The notes beneath the pieces were generated by a model. It was not told the DNA's origin and did not search any database. It saw only the letters and a list, made by a program, of their open reading frames with translations. Shown here in pieces: positions 23,074 to 32,075 of a stretch of DNA of 32,748 nt. Within the stretch, counting starts at the first letter, position 1, and every line of letters starts with the position of its first letter. This DNA comes from Clostridia bacterium (lineage in GTDB: Bacteria; Bacillota; Clostridia; Oscillospirales; CAG-272). Location: assembly GCA_017481225.1 (NCBI GenBank), contig JAFUPM010000086.1, forward strand, positions 1 through 32,748. Reading direction: 5' to 3'. The translations under genes were made by a program, and so were the position numbers.

Positions 23074-23966
23074 CGCTCTTTACACTCGGATAGATCTATC
23101 CAATCTCCCAAAATAGTCATCCATTCCTCGGGTTGTATTTTTACAAAACCACCGCAATGATAAAATGTTAACTCTCCGAAATAGATTTTCCCGCCAATCT
23201 CATAGAAGTCAACCCGCAAATGAGGAATTCCTGCAGACAAAATCCTAGACAATCGCTTCATTTCTTCGAAACATTCCGGCATTGGAGGAACAGTATCCGA
23301 GTTTGGATCTCGCATTCTCATATCAAGTCTGTTATAATCCATGTCAAAGAAATCCGTGCGAGGATCTTTAGCCTTATCCATAGATCTATACATAAATTTT
23401 GGCTCACCACCAAAACAGAAAAATTTGTAATCGGTAAGACATTCACTTTCTCCATCAACCATAAATTTTTCTGCTATAATTCTGGGTTTGACATTCTTAT
23501 ATGGCCATTCTCTTCCGCGCCAATAGTAATTTTGCTTCAAACTTTTATTAATCTTGTTTTTTGCATAATCCAAATCAAGTTTAGCTTTGTCGTAACAAAT
23601 TACGAGTCCGCCACTGTCGTGAGTGCATTTAAGCACGAAGCTGTCGGGGAGGCTGTCGAAATCTATATCCTCAAACTTATCCCAGACTCCAAGTGTCGGG
23701 ATAATGTATTCCTCGCCAATTTTCTCTGCAACATACCTTTTTGCCTCGTACTTATCTACCATACGGGTATATTCGGGCTTTCGGTTGTGAAGCTTCAGCC
23801 ATTGGAGCTTCTCGTTGTACGTGCGAGGATTATCAAGGTTAATTTTTAACCCTGAAGCATAGGCGGCTAGTTTCAAATACGTTTTATCTGGCAATAATCG
23901 AGAACATCTAGAATGTATAAATAAACCGACCCATTTTTTCAATTTAAATACACTACTAAATTTCAT
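23070..23966 (-). CDS. TupA-like ATP-grasp protein (copy 2)
   Basis: 298 aa. It matches the ATP-grasp group named after TupA of teichuronopeptide synthesis in alkaliphilic Bacillus. Marks are DNPRTYNEKLQWLKL near the N-terminus, VLKCTHDSGG (ATP loop), KPRIIAEKF, DYKFFCFGGEP and RVDFYEIGGKIYFGELTFYHCGG, the last holding the metal ligands Asp and Glu. GGAGG lies 4 nt upstream of the ATG. It is a paralogue of the gene at 26456-27379, with a DNA segment about 94% identical between them. It probably ligates an amino acid or peptide to a polysaccharide uronate; the evidence is family membership and context. Confidence 0.83.
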   Translation of the reverse strand: MKFSSVFKLKKWVGLFIHSRCSRLLPDKTYLKLAAYASGLKINLDNPRTYNEKLQWLKLHNRKPEYTRMVDKYEAKRYVAEKIGEEYIIPTLGVWDKFEDIDFDSLPDSFVLKCTHDSGGLVICYDKAKLDLDYAKNKINKSLKQNYYWRGREWPYKNVKPRIIAEKFMVDGESECLTDYKFFCFGGEPKFMYRSMDKAKDPRTDFFDMDYNRLDMRMRDPNSDTVPPMPECFEEMKRLSRILSAGIPHLRVDFYEIGGKIYFGELTFYHCGGFVKIQPEEWMTILGDWIDLSECKER

Positions 23967-23986
23967 AAATCCTCCAATTTTACATA

Positions 23987-25327
23987 TTAAGCATCCTTAT
24001 TGATTAAAGTGATATACAGCCATGTTTGTAGAAGCATATCTTTACCGGAAGTTATCCACTGTCCACTCATTCCCATAACGAACCAAACTATAATCGGGAT
24101 TAAATTAGCTAGCTTGATTTTATTATGCTTTCTGGCGTTTAAAATCAAATTAAATACAAAGAAACCAAACAAAAGCAGTCCGGGCAAGCCCCATACAACG
24201 AGCAGCTCCTGTACAGCGTTGTGAGGAACTCCATCCGCCTGTATCTGCGCCCCGTGATTTACCTTGCTCAAAATATGTTGAAGTCCCGTACCGAACACGA
24301 AATGCTCGGGGTCCGAAAACAGATAGTCGTTGTACCACACCATAAGCCCTGCTCTGCCGCCCGTAACGTCATCCTCCATAAAGCGGCTAACTATGTTCTC
24401 CAGCACGTATGGAACCGTAAGCTGAAGTATAAAGAGCATAAGGGCAACAGCGAAGGTCATAAGAACAACGTTCTTTAAAAGCCTGCCCACGTTAACGCTC
24501 GATGCAAGCATAAACAAAACTGCAATCAAGGCAAAGCAAAGCACGAATGAACGGGAAAGCGTAAGGGTACCGTAGAATACAAGTACCGCTATCAGCGCAA
24601 TATCCAATACGTTTGCCTTACGGGATTTCATACGGATAAGTAATCCCGAAATTGACATATTGCACATAAATCCAAGACTGTTTGAATTGTAGTTCATAAC
24701 GTAGCTTTCGGCATTTTCGTCATTTATACCGAAGCGATAATCTCCGCCCTCGAATATCTTTACGAAGCTGTAACCTACGTCGGGAAGAAGCTTCAGCAAA
24801 AGCACCGTACAGGCAAATGCCACACAAATAGCCAGAACTCTGCTGATAAAAGGAAAGTCGAATTTTTTGTTTGGCATAGATATTAAGAAGCTGCAGAAAA
24901 TCAACTCCGTAAAGCCTTGGAAAAAGCTGATAAACGAAAATTCACCCACAATACCGTGTAAAAGCTCCCAAACCATCATCAAAAGTAAAGGAACAAGTGC
25001 CGTAATGTTGATTTTTTTCAAATCGCCAAGATGCTTAATAGCATAAATGACTATCAAAACAAGCAAGGCGTATCTATATTGGAAGGCTGCCGAAAACGGC
25101 ACAAAGGATACGGCGAGAGCTACTATCTCGTCGTGATCGCATAGGAGCGCCATAGCACCCACGTAGAGCAACAGCACTACTATCGGGTACTCTATTTTCA
25201 TAATATTTCTCACGTAGATAAGTCCCATAAAGCCTACCATCATTACCCAGAATAACAGTCTGCTTTTGGTTTTATCTATAGCTATATTCGGCTCCTTGCC
25301 GATGGGTCTTTTTATCGCTGTCATCAT
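23987..25327 (-). CDS. O-antigen-polymerase/ligase-like membrane protein (Wzy type)
   Basis: 446 aa with about 11-12 membrane helices and a large non-cytoplasmic loop near residues 315-365 containing GRAGLMVWYNDYLFSDPEHFVFGTG and HNAVQELLVVWGLPG, the features usual in the Wzy/WaaL group. ATG codons stand at 25327 and 25324; GGGA lies about 9 nt upstream. Position among glycosyltransferases, ATP-grasp genes and a flippase favours Wzy, the enzyme that polymerises flipped repeat units. Sequence conservation in this group is low, so the call rests on topology plus context. Confidence 0.82.
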   Translation of the reverse strand: MMTAIKRPIGKEPNIAIDKTKSRLLFWVMMVGFMGLIYVRNIMKIEYPIVVLLLYVGAMALLCDHDEIVALAVSFVPFSAAFQYRYALLVLIVIYAIKHLGDLKKINITALVPLLLMMVWELLHGIVGEFSFISFFQGFTELIFCSFLISMPNKKFDFPFISRVLAICVAFACTVLLLKLLPDVGYSFVKIFEGGDYRFGINDENAESYVMNYNSNSLGFMCNMSISGLLIRMKSRKANVLDIALIAVLVFYGTLTLSRSFVLCFALIAVLFMLASSVNVGRLLKNVVLMTFAVALMLFILQLTVPYVLENIVSRFMEDDVTGGRAGLMVWYNDYLFSDPEHFVFGTGLQHILSKVNHGAQIQADGVPHNAVQELLVVWGLPGLLLFGFFVFNLILNARKHNKIKLANLIPIIVWFVMGMSGQWITSGKDMLLQTWLYITLINKDA

Positions 25328-25364
25328 TCACTGTTTCCCTGTGCCGCAAGAAAGGCACAATTTT

Positions 25365-26459
25365 TTACTTCTCTATCGTTGCTATAAGCTGTGCGAGAGA
25401 ACGCTCCTCGCTGCAAATTTCAAGGATTTTTTTCCTTGCGGCAGAGCCAATTCTTATCGCACCTACCTTATCCATATCAGCCAGATTGCAAATTGCCTCG
25501 GCTATACTGTCAAGGTCTCCGGTTCTCACGAGGAAACCGTTTTGAGAATTGTCTATTATGTCCTTCGGACCGGTCCTGCAATCGGTGGAAATGCATGGCA
25601 GTCCTACAAGCATAGCCTCCAGAAGAGAGTTCGGCATACCCTCAAAGTCCGAGGTCATCAAAAAGGCATCGGATTCTCTCAGGGCAGATAGCATATCCGA
25701 CGTCCTGCCCATAAGGCGTACACTTTCGGACAGTCCGCTGTCGTCTATTTGCTTTTGTATTTTCGATACGTAGTCCTCGTCCCCCGCGCCGTAAATAGAA
25801 AGCTTAATGTTGGGGTGCGTTTCCTTCGCTTTTCCAAACGCCTCTATCATAACGGGATAATTTTTTTGCTCAGTTATTCTTCCCGCGGCAACAAATTTTT
25901 CTATGTGTTCGGAATACTCGGTCTTTGGACTGTTTTTATACTTCTCGGATATAGGGTTTGGTATAACCACTCCCTTTTTTCTGACGGATTTACCGAAATA
26001 CTCACCCTGCTCCGCAGTTTGGAAAATAACCGAGTTTGCCCTCAGATAAACCGCCTTCCAAAGCATTTTGGCAACAGGATTTTTTATTGCGTCGGAGAGG
26101 AACCAAGGATTTATTCTTATAGTCTCCACTCTCTTGAGCTTCCGTCCAAACGTCGCGGCCATCATCCATATCTGCATACGGTATAAGAAGCTTATTACAA
26201 CGTCGGGCGATATTTGCTTCACAAGGGCTCTCATTCGTTTGAAGCGCTCAAGATACTTTACGTTCTTAACGTCTGCATAGCTTGGGCATACTGCAACAAC
26301 CTTAACCTCTTTGTTCAGAGGATATTCATTCTCGCATCTACCGTAAACCAGAACGTAAACGTCATAACCCTTTTCGGATAGCTGATTTGCCCAAATAGAT
26401 GCAACCCTCTCCGCACCACCGCTGGTTAGCGTAGCCACAGAAATCAATACTTTTTTCAT
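25365..26459 (-). CDS. GT4-family glycosyltransferase
   Basis: 364 aa from the chosen start. The N-terminal half starts MKKVLISVATLTSGGAERV, with the usual GG-AERV acceptor-side motif. The C-terminal half has the donor-binding GRITEQKNYPVMIEAF and the E-x7-E motif FEGMPNSLLEAMLVGLP of the GT-B fold. An ATG 48 nt further upstream exists, but the chosen one overlaps the stop of the TupA-like gene as ATGA and has a GAAGGA site. It is close in sequence to the GT at 27402-28466. It transfers a hexose or N-acetylhexosamine to the growing lipid-linked unit; the sugar is unknown. Confidence 0.88.
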   Translation of the reverse strand: MKKVLISVATLTSGGAERVASIWANQLSEKGYDVYVLVYGRCENEYPLNKEVKVVAVCPSYADVKNVKYLERFKRMRALVKQISPDVVISFLYRMQIWMMAATFGRKLKRVETIRINPWFLSDAIKNPVAKMLWKAVYLRANSVIFQTAEQGEYFGKSVRKKGVVIPNPISEKYKNSPKTEYSEHIEKFVAAGRITEQKNYPVMIEAFGKAKETHPNIKLSIYGAGDEDYVSKIQKQIDDSGLSESVRLMGRTSDMLSALRESDAFLMTSDFEGMPNSLLEAMLVGLPCISTDCRTGPKDIIDNSQNGFLVRTGDLDSIAEAICNLADMDKVGAIRIGSAARKKILEICSEERSLAQLIATIEK

Positions 26460-27379
26460 AGCTTTTCCTTCTTCAAATCTATCCAACTGCCAAGCTTCCC
26501 GTCCCATTCCTCGGGCTCAAAGGGCGTCATACCGCTCCAATGGGAGAAGGTCAGCTCTCCGAAGTATACCTTGCCGTTTACCTCGTAGAAATCTACGCGC
26601 AGATGGGGAATTCCTGCCGACAGCTTCTCCGCAAGCTCCCGCATCTCCTCAAAGCACAGGGGCTTTTCGGGCGGCTGTTCTGCATTGGGGTGACCGTTGG
26701 TAAAGGGCAGATGGTTGAACTCCATATCGAAGAAATCAAACTTTGTTTCCTCTCCTGCGGTCTGTCTGTCCGTGGCAATGAAGAGAAGCTTCGCTTCACC
26801 GTTAAAGCAGAAGAACTTGTAGTCGCGCAGCTCCGCGGTTCTCTCGTCCTCCATATACTTTTCGGCTATTATTCTGGGCTTGACGTTCTTGTAAGGCCAC
26901 TCGCGCCAAATATAAAAATATTTTCTCTTCAAAAATTTCTTCAGCTTCTTTTCCGCGCTTTTCAAGTCCAGCTTGCTCTTATCCTTACAGATAACAAGTC
27001 CGCCGCTGTCGTGAGTGCATTTAAGCACGAAGCTGTCAGGGAGGCTGTCGAAATCTATATCCTCAAACTTATCCCAAACTCCAAGCGTTGGGATAATATA
27101 TTCCTCGCCGATTTTCTCTGCTACGTATTCCTTTGCCCCGAATTTGTCTACCATGCGTGTGTATTCGGGCTTTCTGTCATACAGCTTCAGCCATTGAAGC
27201 TTTTCATTGAAAGTACGCGGATTTTCCAAGTCCAATTCCTTGCCAAAATGAAGCTTGTAGACAGTTTTTAAGAACCTTTCGTCCGACATTCCGTTGTGAA
27301 TACCAAGTCTTGCATTCACACAGAAGCGGTATCTTTTGTCCGTAGCATACTTATGTATCTTTTTCAGTAAACCGTTCAT
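26456..27379 (-). CDS. TupA-like ATP-grasp protein (copy 1)
   Basis: 307 aa, paralogue of the gene at 23070-23966 with the same motifs (ENPRTFNEKLQWLKL, VLKCTHDSGG, KPRIIAEKYM, DYKFFCFNGEA, RVDFYEVNGKVYFGELTFSHWSG). The middle of the two proteins has a 38-residue identical stretch between GEEYIIP and THDSGGL, while N- and C-terminal parts are clearly diverged. GGAG lies about 5 nt upstream of the ATG. With two TupA-like genes and one other ATP-grasp gene in the same operon, the product polymer probably carries more than one amide-linked group. Confidence 0.83.
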   Translation of the reverse strand: MNGLLKKIHKYATDKRYRFCVNARLGIHNGMSDERFLKTVYKLHFGKELDLENPRTFNEKLQWLKLYDRKPEYTRMVDKFGAKEYVAEKIGEEYIIPTLGVWDKFEDIDFDSLPDSFVLKCTHDSGGLVICKDKSKLDLKSAEKKLKKFLKRKYFYIWREWPYKNVKPRIIAEKYMEDERTAELRDYKFFCFNGEAKLLFIATDRQTAGEETKFDFFDMEFNHLPFTNGHPNAEQPPEKPLCFEEMRELAEKLSAGIPHLRVDFYEVNGKVYFGELTFSHWSGMTPFEPEEWDGKLGSWIDLKKEKL

Positions 27380-27401
27380 TTTAAACTCCGAGCAAATTGA
27401 T

Positions 27402-28466
27402 TTATACTCTTGTTATGTAGTCGCGCCAAGCGTCAATTACCTTCTCACTTCTGAAGCTTTCTGCATTTTTTGAAATCAGCTCTCGCTTTTGGTCAGCCTC
27501 CTGCTCGCTTTGAGTCAAATTCACAAGCATTTTCTCAGCTAATTCTTTCGCATTGCCTACGTCAACCAAACACCCGTCAATATCTCCAAGCACCTCTCGC
27601 GGTCCACCGCAGGGGCAGTCCGTGGATATGCAAGGAAGACCGAGAGCCATTGCCTCAAGTAACGAATTAGGCATTCCCTCGTAGTCCGAGGAGAGAACAA
27701 ATAACTTGGCTGATTTTATAGTCTGTGGCACATCCGTTACAGCTCCGGGGAGAAAAACTCTGTGGGAAAGTCCAAGCTCGCTAATGTATTTCTCTAACTC
27801 CTCGCGTAGCTCACCCTCGCCGTAAATGATAAGGTTGTCCTCTACCTTGTCACATATTGAAGAAAATGCATCAATCAGCATTTTGTGATTTTTCTGTGCG
27901 GTCAGCCTGCCTGTAGTAACGATGTTTTTCCGTTCACCCATGTAGGCAACGTTAAAGAAGCTGTCGTCCACCTGATTCATTATGATACGAGATTTCTTTT
28001 GTATTGAATCGGGAAACCACTTCTTGGCATCCTGTGTCTGAAAAACAATACCGTCAGCCATCTTGAAAAGATGCTTTGCAAGTATGCGGTGTATTTTGGT
28101 AGGATACTCCCTCTCGGGGTCGTTTCTTACAGAGATTACCGTTTTAACCTTTCGTCCTGCCGCACCCATTATCAGCCTGAAGTTAGGCTCCGCCATAAAG
28201 GAAATAGCTACGCTCGGCTTTTCCGACTTTATTATTTTTCTCAGGGCAAGGGTCAATACGACGTTTCGTTTAAGAAAGCCGTTCACACGCTCTTCTCGCA
28301 GATTAATACGCGATACCTTTTCGGACAGCGGATATTCCCATTCGCTGGGGAACGACGTTACAACGGTTACCTCGTCGCCTCTGGCTGAAAATTCGTTCGC
28401 AAGATTTGATACAACCCTCTCTGCGCCTCCGTGACTCAGAGTGTTTATGTAAAATAGAAACTGCAT
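27402..28466 (-). CDS. GT4-family glycosyltransferase
   Basis: 354 aa. The N-terminus (FLFYINTLSHGGAERVVSNLA) and the C-terminal TGRLTAQKNHKMLIDAF and YEGMPNSLLEAMALGLP mark a retaining GT-B enzyme of family GT4. CISTDCPCGGPREV, seen here, is the loop after the E-x7-E motif. The protein resembles the GT at 25365-26459 (EYPL segment, EGMPNSLLEA, CISTDC), so the two are likely paralogues. GAGG lies 4 nt from the ATG's far side (28470s). It adds one sugar of the repeat unit; the donor is unknown. Confidence 0.88.
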   Translation of the reverse strand: MQFLFYINTLSHGGAERVVSNLANEFSARGDEVTVVTSFPSEWEYPLSEKVSRINLREERVNGFLKRNVVLTLALRKIIKSEKPSVAISFMAEPNFRLIMGAAGRKVKTVISVRNDPEREYPTKIHRILAKHLFKMADGIVFQTQDAKKWFPDSIQKKSRIIMNQVDDSFFNVAYMGERKNIVTTGRLTAQKNHKMLIDAFSSICDKVEDNLIIYGEGELREELEKYISELGLSHRVFLPGAVTDVPQTIKSAKLFVLSSDYEGMPNSLLEAMALGLPCISTDCPCGGPREVLGDIDGCLVDVGNAKELAEKMLVNLTQSEQEADQKRELISKNAESFRSEKVIDAWRDYITRV

Positions 28467-28490
28467 TTTGCCTCTTTCCCAAGCAGTTAT

Positions 28491-29534
28491 TTATTTTGAA
28501 GCATAAGCTTCGGAAATCTTAGCCTTGTATATACCGAGGTTATTGTAATCCATTGATATCGCGCGAGTTTTGGCCGAAAGATTTCCCCTAAGATTTTCAT
28601 TACCGATTATTTCTGCTAGTCTATCCGCAAGCTCGGCGTCGTCATCACTGAGGTATCCCGTCTCACCGCCAGAAACCAGCTCCCTCATTCCGTCTGTCGG
28701 CGTGCTTACGATGGGCAGACCGAGAGCCATTGCCTCCAGCGCGCACATCGGCGTTCCCTCTCTTATAGACGTCATTATCATAACCTTCGAGTCGTGCATA
28801 ATCTTCAGCGGATTTGAAACGAATCCGAGAAAATCAATATTTTCGTCCAGCTTCATTTCAGATGCCAGAGCTTTTGTTTTCTCCTCGAGATTGCCCGTTC
28901 CGACAACGGCAACCCTCACGTCGGGTATACGCTCGGAGAGAAGCTTCAAAACGCGAATAAGCCTCTCGGGATTTTTAGGCTCGGTGAGCCTGCCGACGTA
29001 TACAGCGTCATACGAATATGACCTCTCGTCCAGCTGCATCTTCTTGTACAGGGCTTCTGTATCTATCACGTTATAGAGAACGGAGCTTTTGTTTTTTACA
29101 AGGCTCTTGAAAACGTATTCGTCATACGAGCTTTTTGATACCCAGAATATGTGCTTCACCTTCAGGGCGGCCGCCGTATAAGTCAAGGACTTCGGAGATA
29201 TCCTGTTTAAATCAAGGAAGTTTCCGTGGATATGGGAAATCAGAGGTCTTTTGCCGCACACAAGCGATGCGAAAAAGGTCGCTCTCATATCGTGAGCGTG
29301 AATTAGGTCGGGCTGCTCTTCTTTTATTACACGCTTAATTTCCTTTGCCGACAGCTTTTCTACCGGAGCAAAGCTTACTCCTCTCTCCGAAAGCGCCTCG
29401 CGGATAGCTCCGTCGGGGCTGCAGTAAACCATATCTACGCTATCGTCGGAGGAGAACATACTTATTATTTGGCAAACTACGTTCTCTGCGCCCGAAAATT
29501 TGTCCGACGCCAGAATATGAAGTATCTTCATCAC
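28491..29534 (-). CDS. GT4-family glycosyltransferase
   Basis: 347 aa. The N-terminus MKILHILASDKFSGAENVV has the acceptor loop, then HAHDMRATFFAS. The C-terminal half has VGRLTEPKNPERLIRVLKLL and REGTPMCALEAMALGLPIVSTPTDG with the two donor-site glutamates. The ATG at 29534 overlaps the stop of the upstream glycosyltransferase gene (ATGA; a second ATG follows directly). It is more distant from the other two GAERV-type enzymes of the operon. The sugar is unknown. Confidence 0.88.
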   Translation of the reverse strand: MMKILHILASDKFSGAENVVCQIISMFSSDDSVDMVYCSPDGAIREALSERGVSFAPVEKLSAKEIKRVIKEEQPDLIHAHDMRATFFASLVCGKRPLISHIHGNFLDLNRISPKSLTYTAAALKVKHIFWVSKSSYDEYVFKSLVKNKSSVLYNVIDTEALYKKMQLDERSYSYDAVYVGRLTEPKNPERLIRVLKLLSERIPDVRVAVVGTGNLEEKTKALASEMKLDENIDFLGFVSNPLKIMHDSKVMIMTSIREGTPMCALEAMALGLPIVSTPTDGMRELVSGGETGYLSDDDAELADRLAEIIGNENLRGNLSAKTRAISMDYNNLGIYKAKISEAYASK

Positions 29535-30622
29535 TTCTCCAATACAGAAATAATTTGTTCGTTAATCAAATGCTGGTTGAAATGCTCCTCGGCGAAGTGA
29601 CGGCTGTTTACGCCCATTTCGTCTGCCTTATCGGGGTGCTCAATAACGAATATGCATCTTTCAACCATAGAGTCAACGTCGTGACATTCAACAAGAAATC
29701 CGTTATAACCTTCGTCAACCGTGTCCTTGCAGCCGGGTGTCTTGGTGGTAAGAATACCTCTTCCTACGCTTTCCGCCTCCATAACGGAAACAGGGCAGCC
29801 CTCTCTGTAGCTTGGCAACACCAGAAACGTGCATTTATCAAGGAAAGGTCTTACGTCCTTCGACGTACCGAGGTAATTTATACTTCCGTCGTCAATATAC
29901 TCTCTGATATCCTTAACGGTAATATTGCCTTCGCCGCCGAGGTAATTAAACTCAGCATCGGGATACACCTTCTTTACCCTTCTTGCACATTCGCAATAAT
30001 CAAGCGTACCCTTGGTCCTTATCATTCTCGCAACCATAAGGAAGCTTCTGTGGTTTGTGACGGGACGCTCGGCAAAATGTTCAAGGTCTACGCCTATGCC
30101 GTGTATAAGCTCGCATTTTTCCTTCGGAAGAAGCTTTCTTTGGGTAAATTCCTCAATATCGTCGGTATTGAGGAAGAAAACTCGCCTTGCGTGCTTGAAG
30201 GACACTCGATAAAGGAACGATACGACAGCCCTGATTGCCTTCCATTTGAGCGAATCGTTTACGAATACGTCACCGGCGCCCTCCACCATAGAGAAAATGT
30301 TACGTACTCCGGCACTACGGGCAGCGAGAACACCGAATATATTGGGCTTTAGCATAAAGGTAAAGACTGTATCGGGTGCAATTTTCAAAATCAGCTTCTT
30401 GTATCTGCTCTTTAAGGTCAGAATACGAAGAGGGTTAAGGCTTCTGTTGGAGTCCTCAATACAGTAAAAGTCAACCCCAAGCGCAATTATTTCCTCCTCG
30501 TAATCTCGGTCAAACGCAATGACCGAAACCGAATATCCGTTACCCTGCAGGGCTTTTATCAGACTTTTTCTGAAGGTAATTACGTTTTGAGACGTTACGC
30601 AGACAAGTAGAATTTTTTTCAT
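29531..30622 (-). CDS. GT4-family glycosyltransferase (PglA/WbnK-like)
   Basis: 363 aa from the chosen start. The N-terminus KKILLVCVTSQNVITFRKSLIKAL, the segment MLKPNIFG, and the C-terminal REGCPVSVMEAESVGRGILTT are typical of the GT4 subgroup that adds the second sugar to undecaprenyl-linked N-acetylated sugars. An ATG 54 nt further upstream would extend into the sugar transferase gene; I chose the ATG at 30622, which has GGAG about 10 nt upstream. Its place right after the initiating transferase fits a role in adding the second sugar. That role is inferred from the family. Confidence 0.87.
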   Translation of the reverse strand: MKKILLVCVTSQNVITFRKSLIKALQGNGYSVSVIAFDRDYEEEIIALGVDFYCIEDSNRSLNPLRILTLKSRYKKLILKIAPDTVFTFMLKPNIFGVLAARSAGVRNIFSMVEGAGDVFVNDSLKWKAIRAVVSFLYRVSFKHARRVFFLNTDDIEEFTQRKLLPKEKCELIHGIGVDLEHFAERPVTNHRSFLMVARMIRTKGTLDYCECARRVKKVYPDAEFNYLGGEGNITVKDIREYIDDGSINYLGTSKDVRPFLDKCTFLVLPSYREGCPVSVMEAESVGRGILTTKTPGCKDTVDEGYNGFLVECHDVDSMVERCIFVIEHPDKADEMGVNSRHFAEEHFNQHLINEQIISVLEK

Positions 30623-30641
30623 CAGCAAATAACTCCGTCTT

Positions 30642-31397
30642 TTATTTCGCGCCGCGGCGGCCAAGGACAACGGCAACCGTGCCGAAAATAATTTTAATGT
30701 CCTGCCAGATAGAACGGTTCTTTATGTACTCCACGTCGAACACAATTTTCTCCTCGGGGCGCAGGTCGTAGCCGCCGTTAATCTGGGCAAGACCCGTGAG
30801 GCCGGGCTTGACCTTCAGGCGCTGGCGGAAGCCGTGAATATGCTCCTCAAATTTGTCGTAAAACATAGCGCGCTCGGGTCGGGGTCCGACTATGGAAAGT
30901 GTGCCTGTAAGGCACGCCCAGAGCTGAGGTAGCTCGTCAAGCCTCGTCGCGCGAAGAATTGAGCCGATTTTGGTGATGCGGTTATCCTCGCCGCCAAGCG
31001 ACCAGCGCGCGCCGTCGCGCTCCGCGTCCTGAATCATAGTGCGGAACTTCACAAGCATAAAGGGCTTACCGTTAAGTCCAAGCCTCTCCTGCTTGTAGAA
31101 TACGCTTCCCTTTGAGGTAGTCTTTACGAGGATTGCCACGATAAGCATAGGTATCGCCGCAACTATAAGCCCGATAATCGAAAGCAATATGTCCATACAA
31201 CGCTTGAAAAATCTATACACGGGCTTGCTTGGAATATCTCCCAAATCCTCAACGTAGTAATGCTCGTCCTCGCCGTACTCGAAGGGCATTATAATCTTGC
31301 TTTCGGCAGCATTCTCTTGAGTATCAACCTTTTCCTCTACCGCTACGCCGCCCTCCGAGTCAATTATCTTTTCGTTATCAATGATGCCTGTGTCCAT
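30642..31397 (-). CDS. Initiating undecaprenyl-phosphate sugar-1-phosphate transferase
   Basis: 251 aa. An acidic, polar N-terminus (~57 aa) precedes the membrane segment at about 66-92. The catalytic part then shows KFRTM (117-121), the conserved DELPQLW (154-160), GPRPE (171-175) and PGLTG (198-202) of the bacterial sugar transferase family. It is the small, membrane-dipping form with no CoA-binding-like module. It moves a sugar phosphate onto undecaprenyl phosphate to start the repeat unit. AAGGAG lies 6 nt upstream of the start, and the promoter at 31500-31528 drives it. It is the first gene of a 13-gene operon reading down to 17755. Confidence 0.92.
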   Translation of the reverse strand: MDTGIIDNEKIIDSEGGVAVEEKVDTQENAAESKIIMPFEYGEDEHYYVEDLGDIPSKPVYRFFKRCMDILLSIIGLIVAAIPMLIVAILVKTTSKGSVFYKQERLGLNGKPFMLVKFRTMIQDAERDGARWSLGGEDNRITKIGSILRATRLDELPQLWACLTGTLSIVGPRPERAMFYDKFEEHIHGFRQRLKVKPGLTGLAQINGGYDLRPEEKIVFDVEYIKNRSIWQDIKIIFGTVAVVLGRRGAK

Positions 31398-31499
31398 TTG
31401 TTGCTCCTTCTTTCGCCCGCGGGCGTAATAAGTTCGCCGAAGCCTTGTTGAAAGGGGGCTACGGCGACAAAAAGATACAATTAAAATAAATACAATAAT

Positions 31500-31528
31500 A
31501 TTTTAACATATAGGACCTACCGTGTCAA
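31500..31528 (-). promoter_or_regulatory. Consensus vegetative promoter of the polysaccharide operon
   Basis: On the minus strand, TTGACA (31523-31528) and TAAAAT (31500-31505) are 17 bases apart. The start site would be near 31493, giving a leader of about 95 nt before the ATG at 31397. This is the best promoter match in the window. Confidence 0.8.
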
Positions 31529-31539
31529 CCCAAAAGAGG

Positions 31540-32071
31540 TGGTTTAAATGGTTTATTTTGGAAAAGAAAAGAAAAGTTAACAAAGTCTCGAAGGTTTTTT
31601 TGGCACTTTTTCACTTTACTCAAATAAAGCAAACTCGATTTCGGCCCGTTTTTGCTATGCCGAAGCCCGATTTTCCTATCAAAATTTGTAAAATTGTTTC
31701 TCGCATTTGTAAAATATGCCGATTTTCAGGCAGCTTAACCCCAAATCCGTCCGCAATTATCGGTAACGAGACGGTTTGCTTATTTTTGACAATACAAAAC
31801 CGCGCCATGTCAGCCGCGACTTTTGCATTCAATTCAAGCAAAAAAGCAAGTCCGCAGCGGCAGAAAAGAAGCTACGGCAAATCCGTCAAAACAACGCAAA
31901 CCCATAAAAATCTCAACATCATTTTTGCTCTTCTCCTGTTGTACAGAACGTAAAAATAGGTAAAATGTAAATTACAGTTGGCATTTTTCAATATAAACGA
32001 CTCCCAATTCGAGTTTTCGCAGCGTTATCAAAGAACAAAATCGGTTACTAAAAAACACCTTATCAAACCAA
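31540..32071. other. Noncoding AT-rich stretch upstream of the polysaccharide operon
   Basis: About 530 nt with no reading frame that looks like a protein gene on either strand and no recognised RNA. Several short open frames exist, but they lack ribosome binding sites and family features. Part may be upstream regulatory DNA for the promoter at 31500-31528. Confidence 0.5.
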
Positions 32072-32075
32072 CTCC

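Noticed and set aside
31620..31841. A 73-codon minus-strand frame upstream of the polysaccharide promoter.
   Set aside because: No ribosome binding site, family match or conserved context is visible. It lies in AT-rich noncoding DNA.
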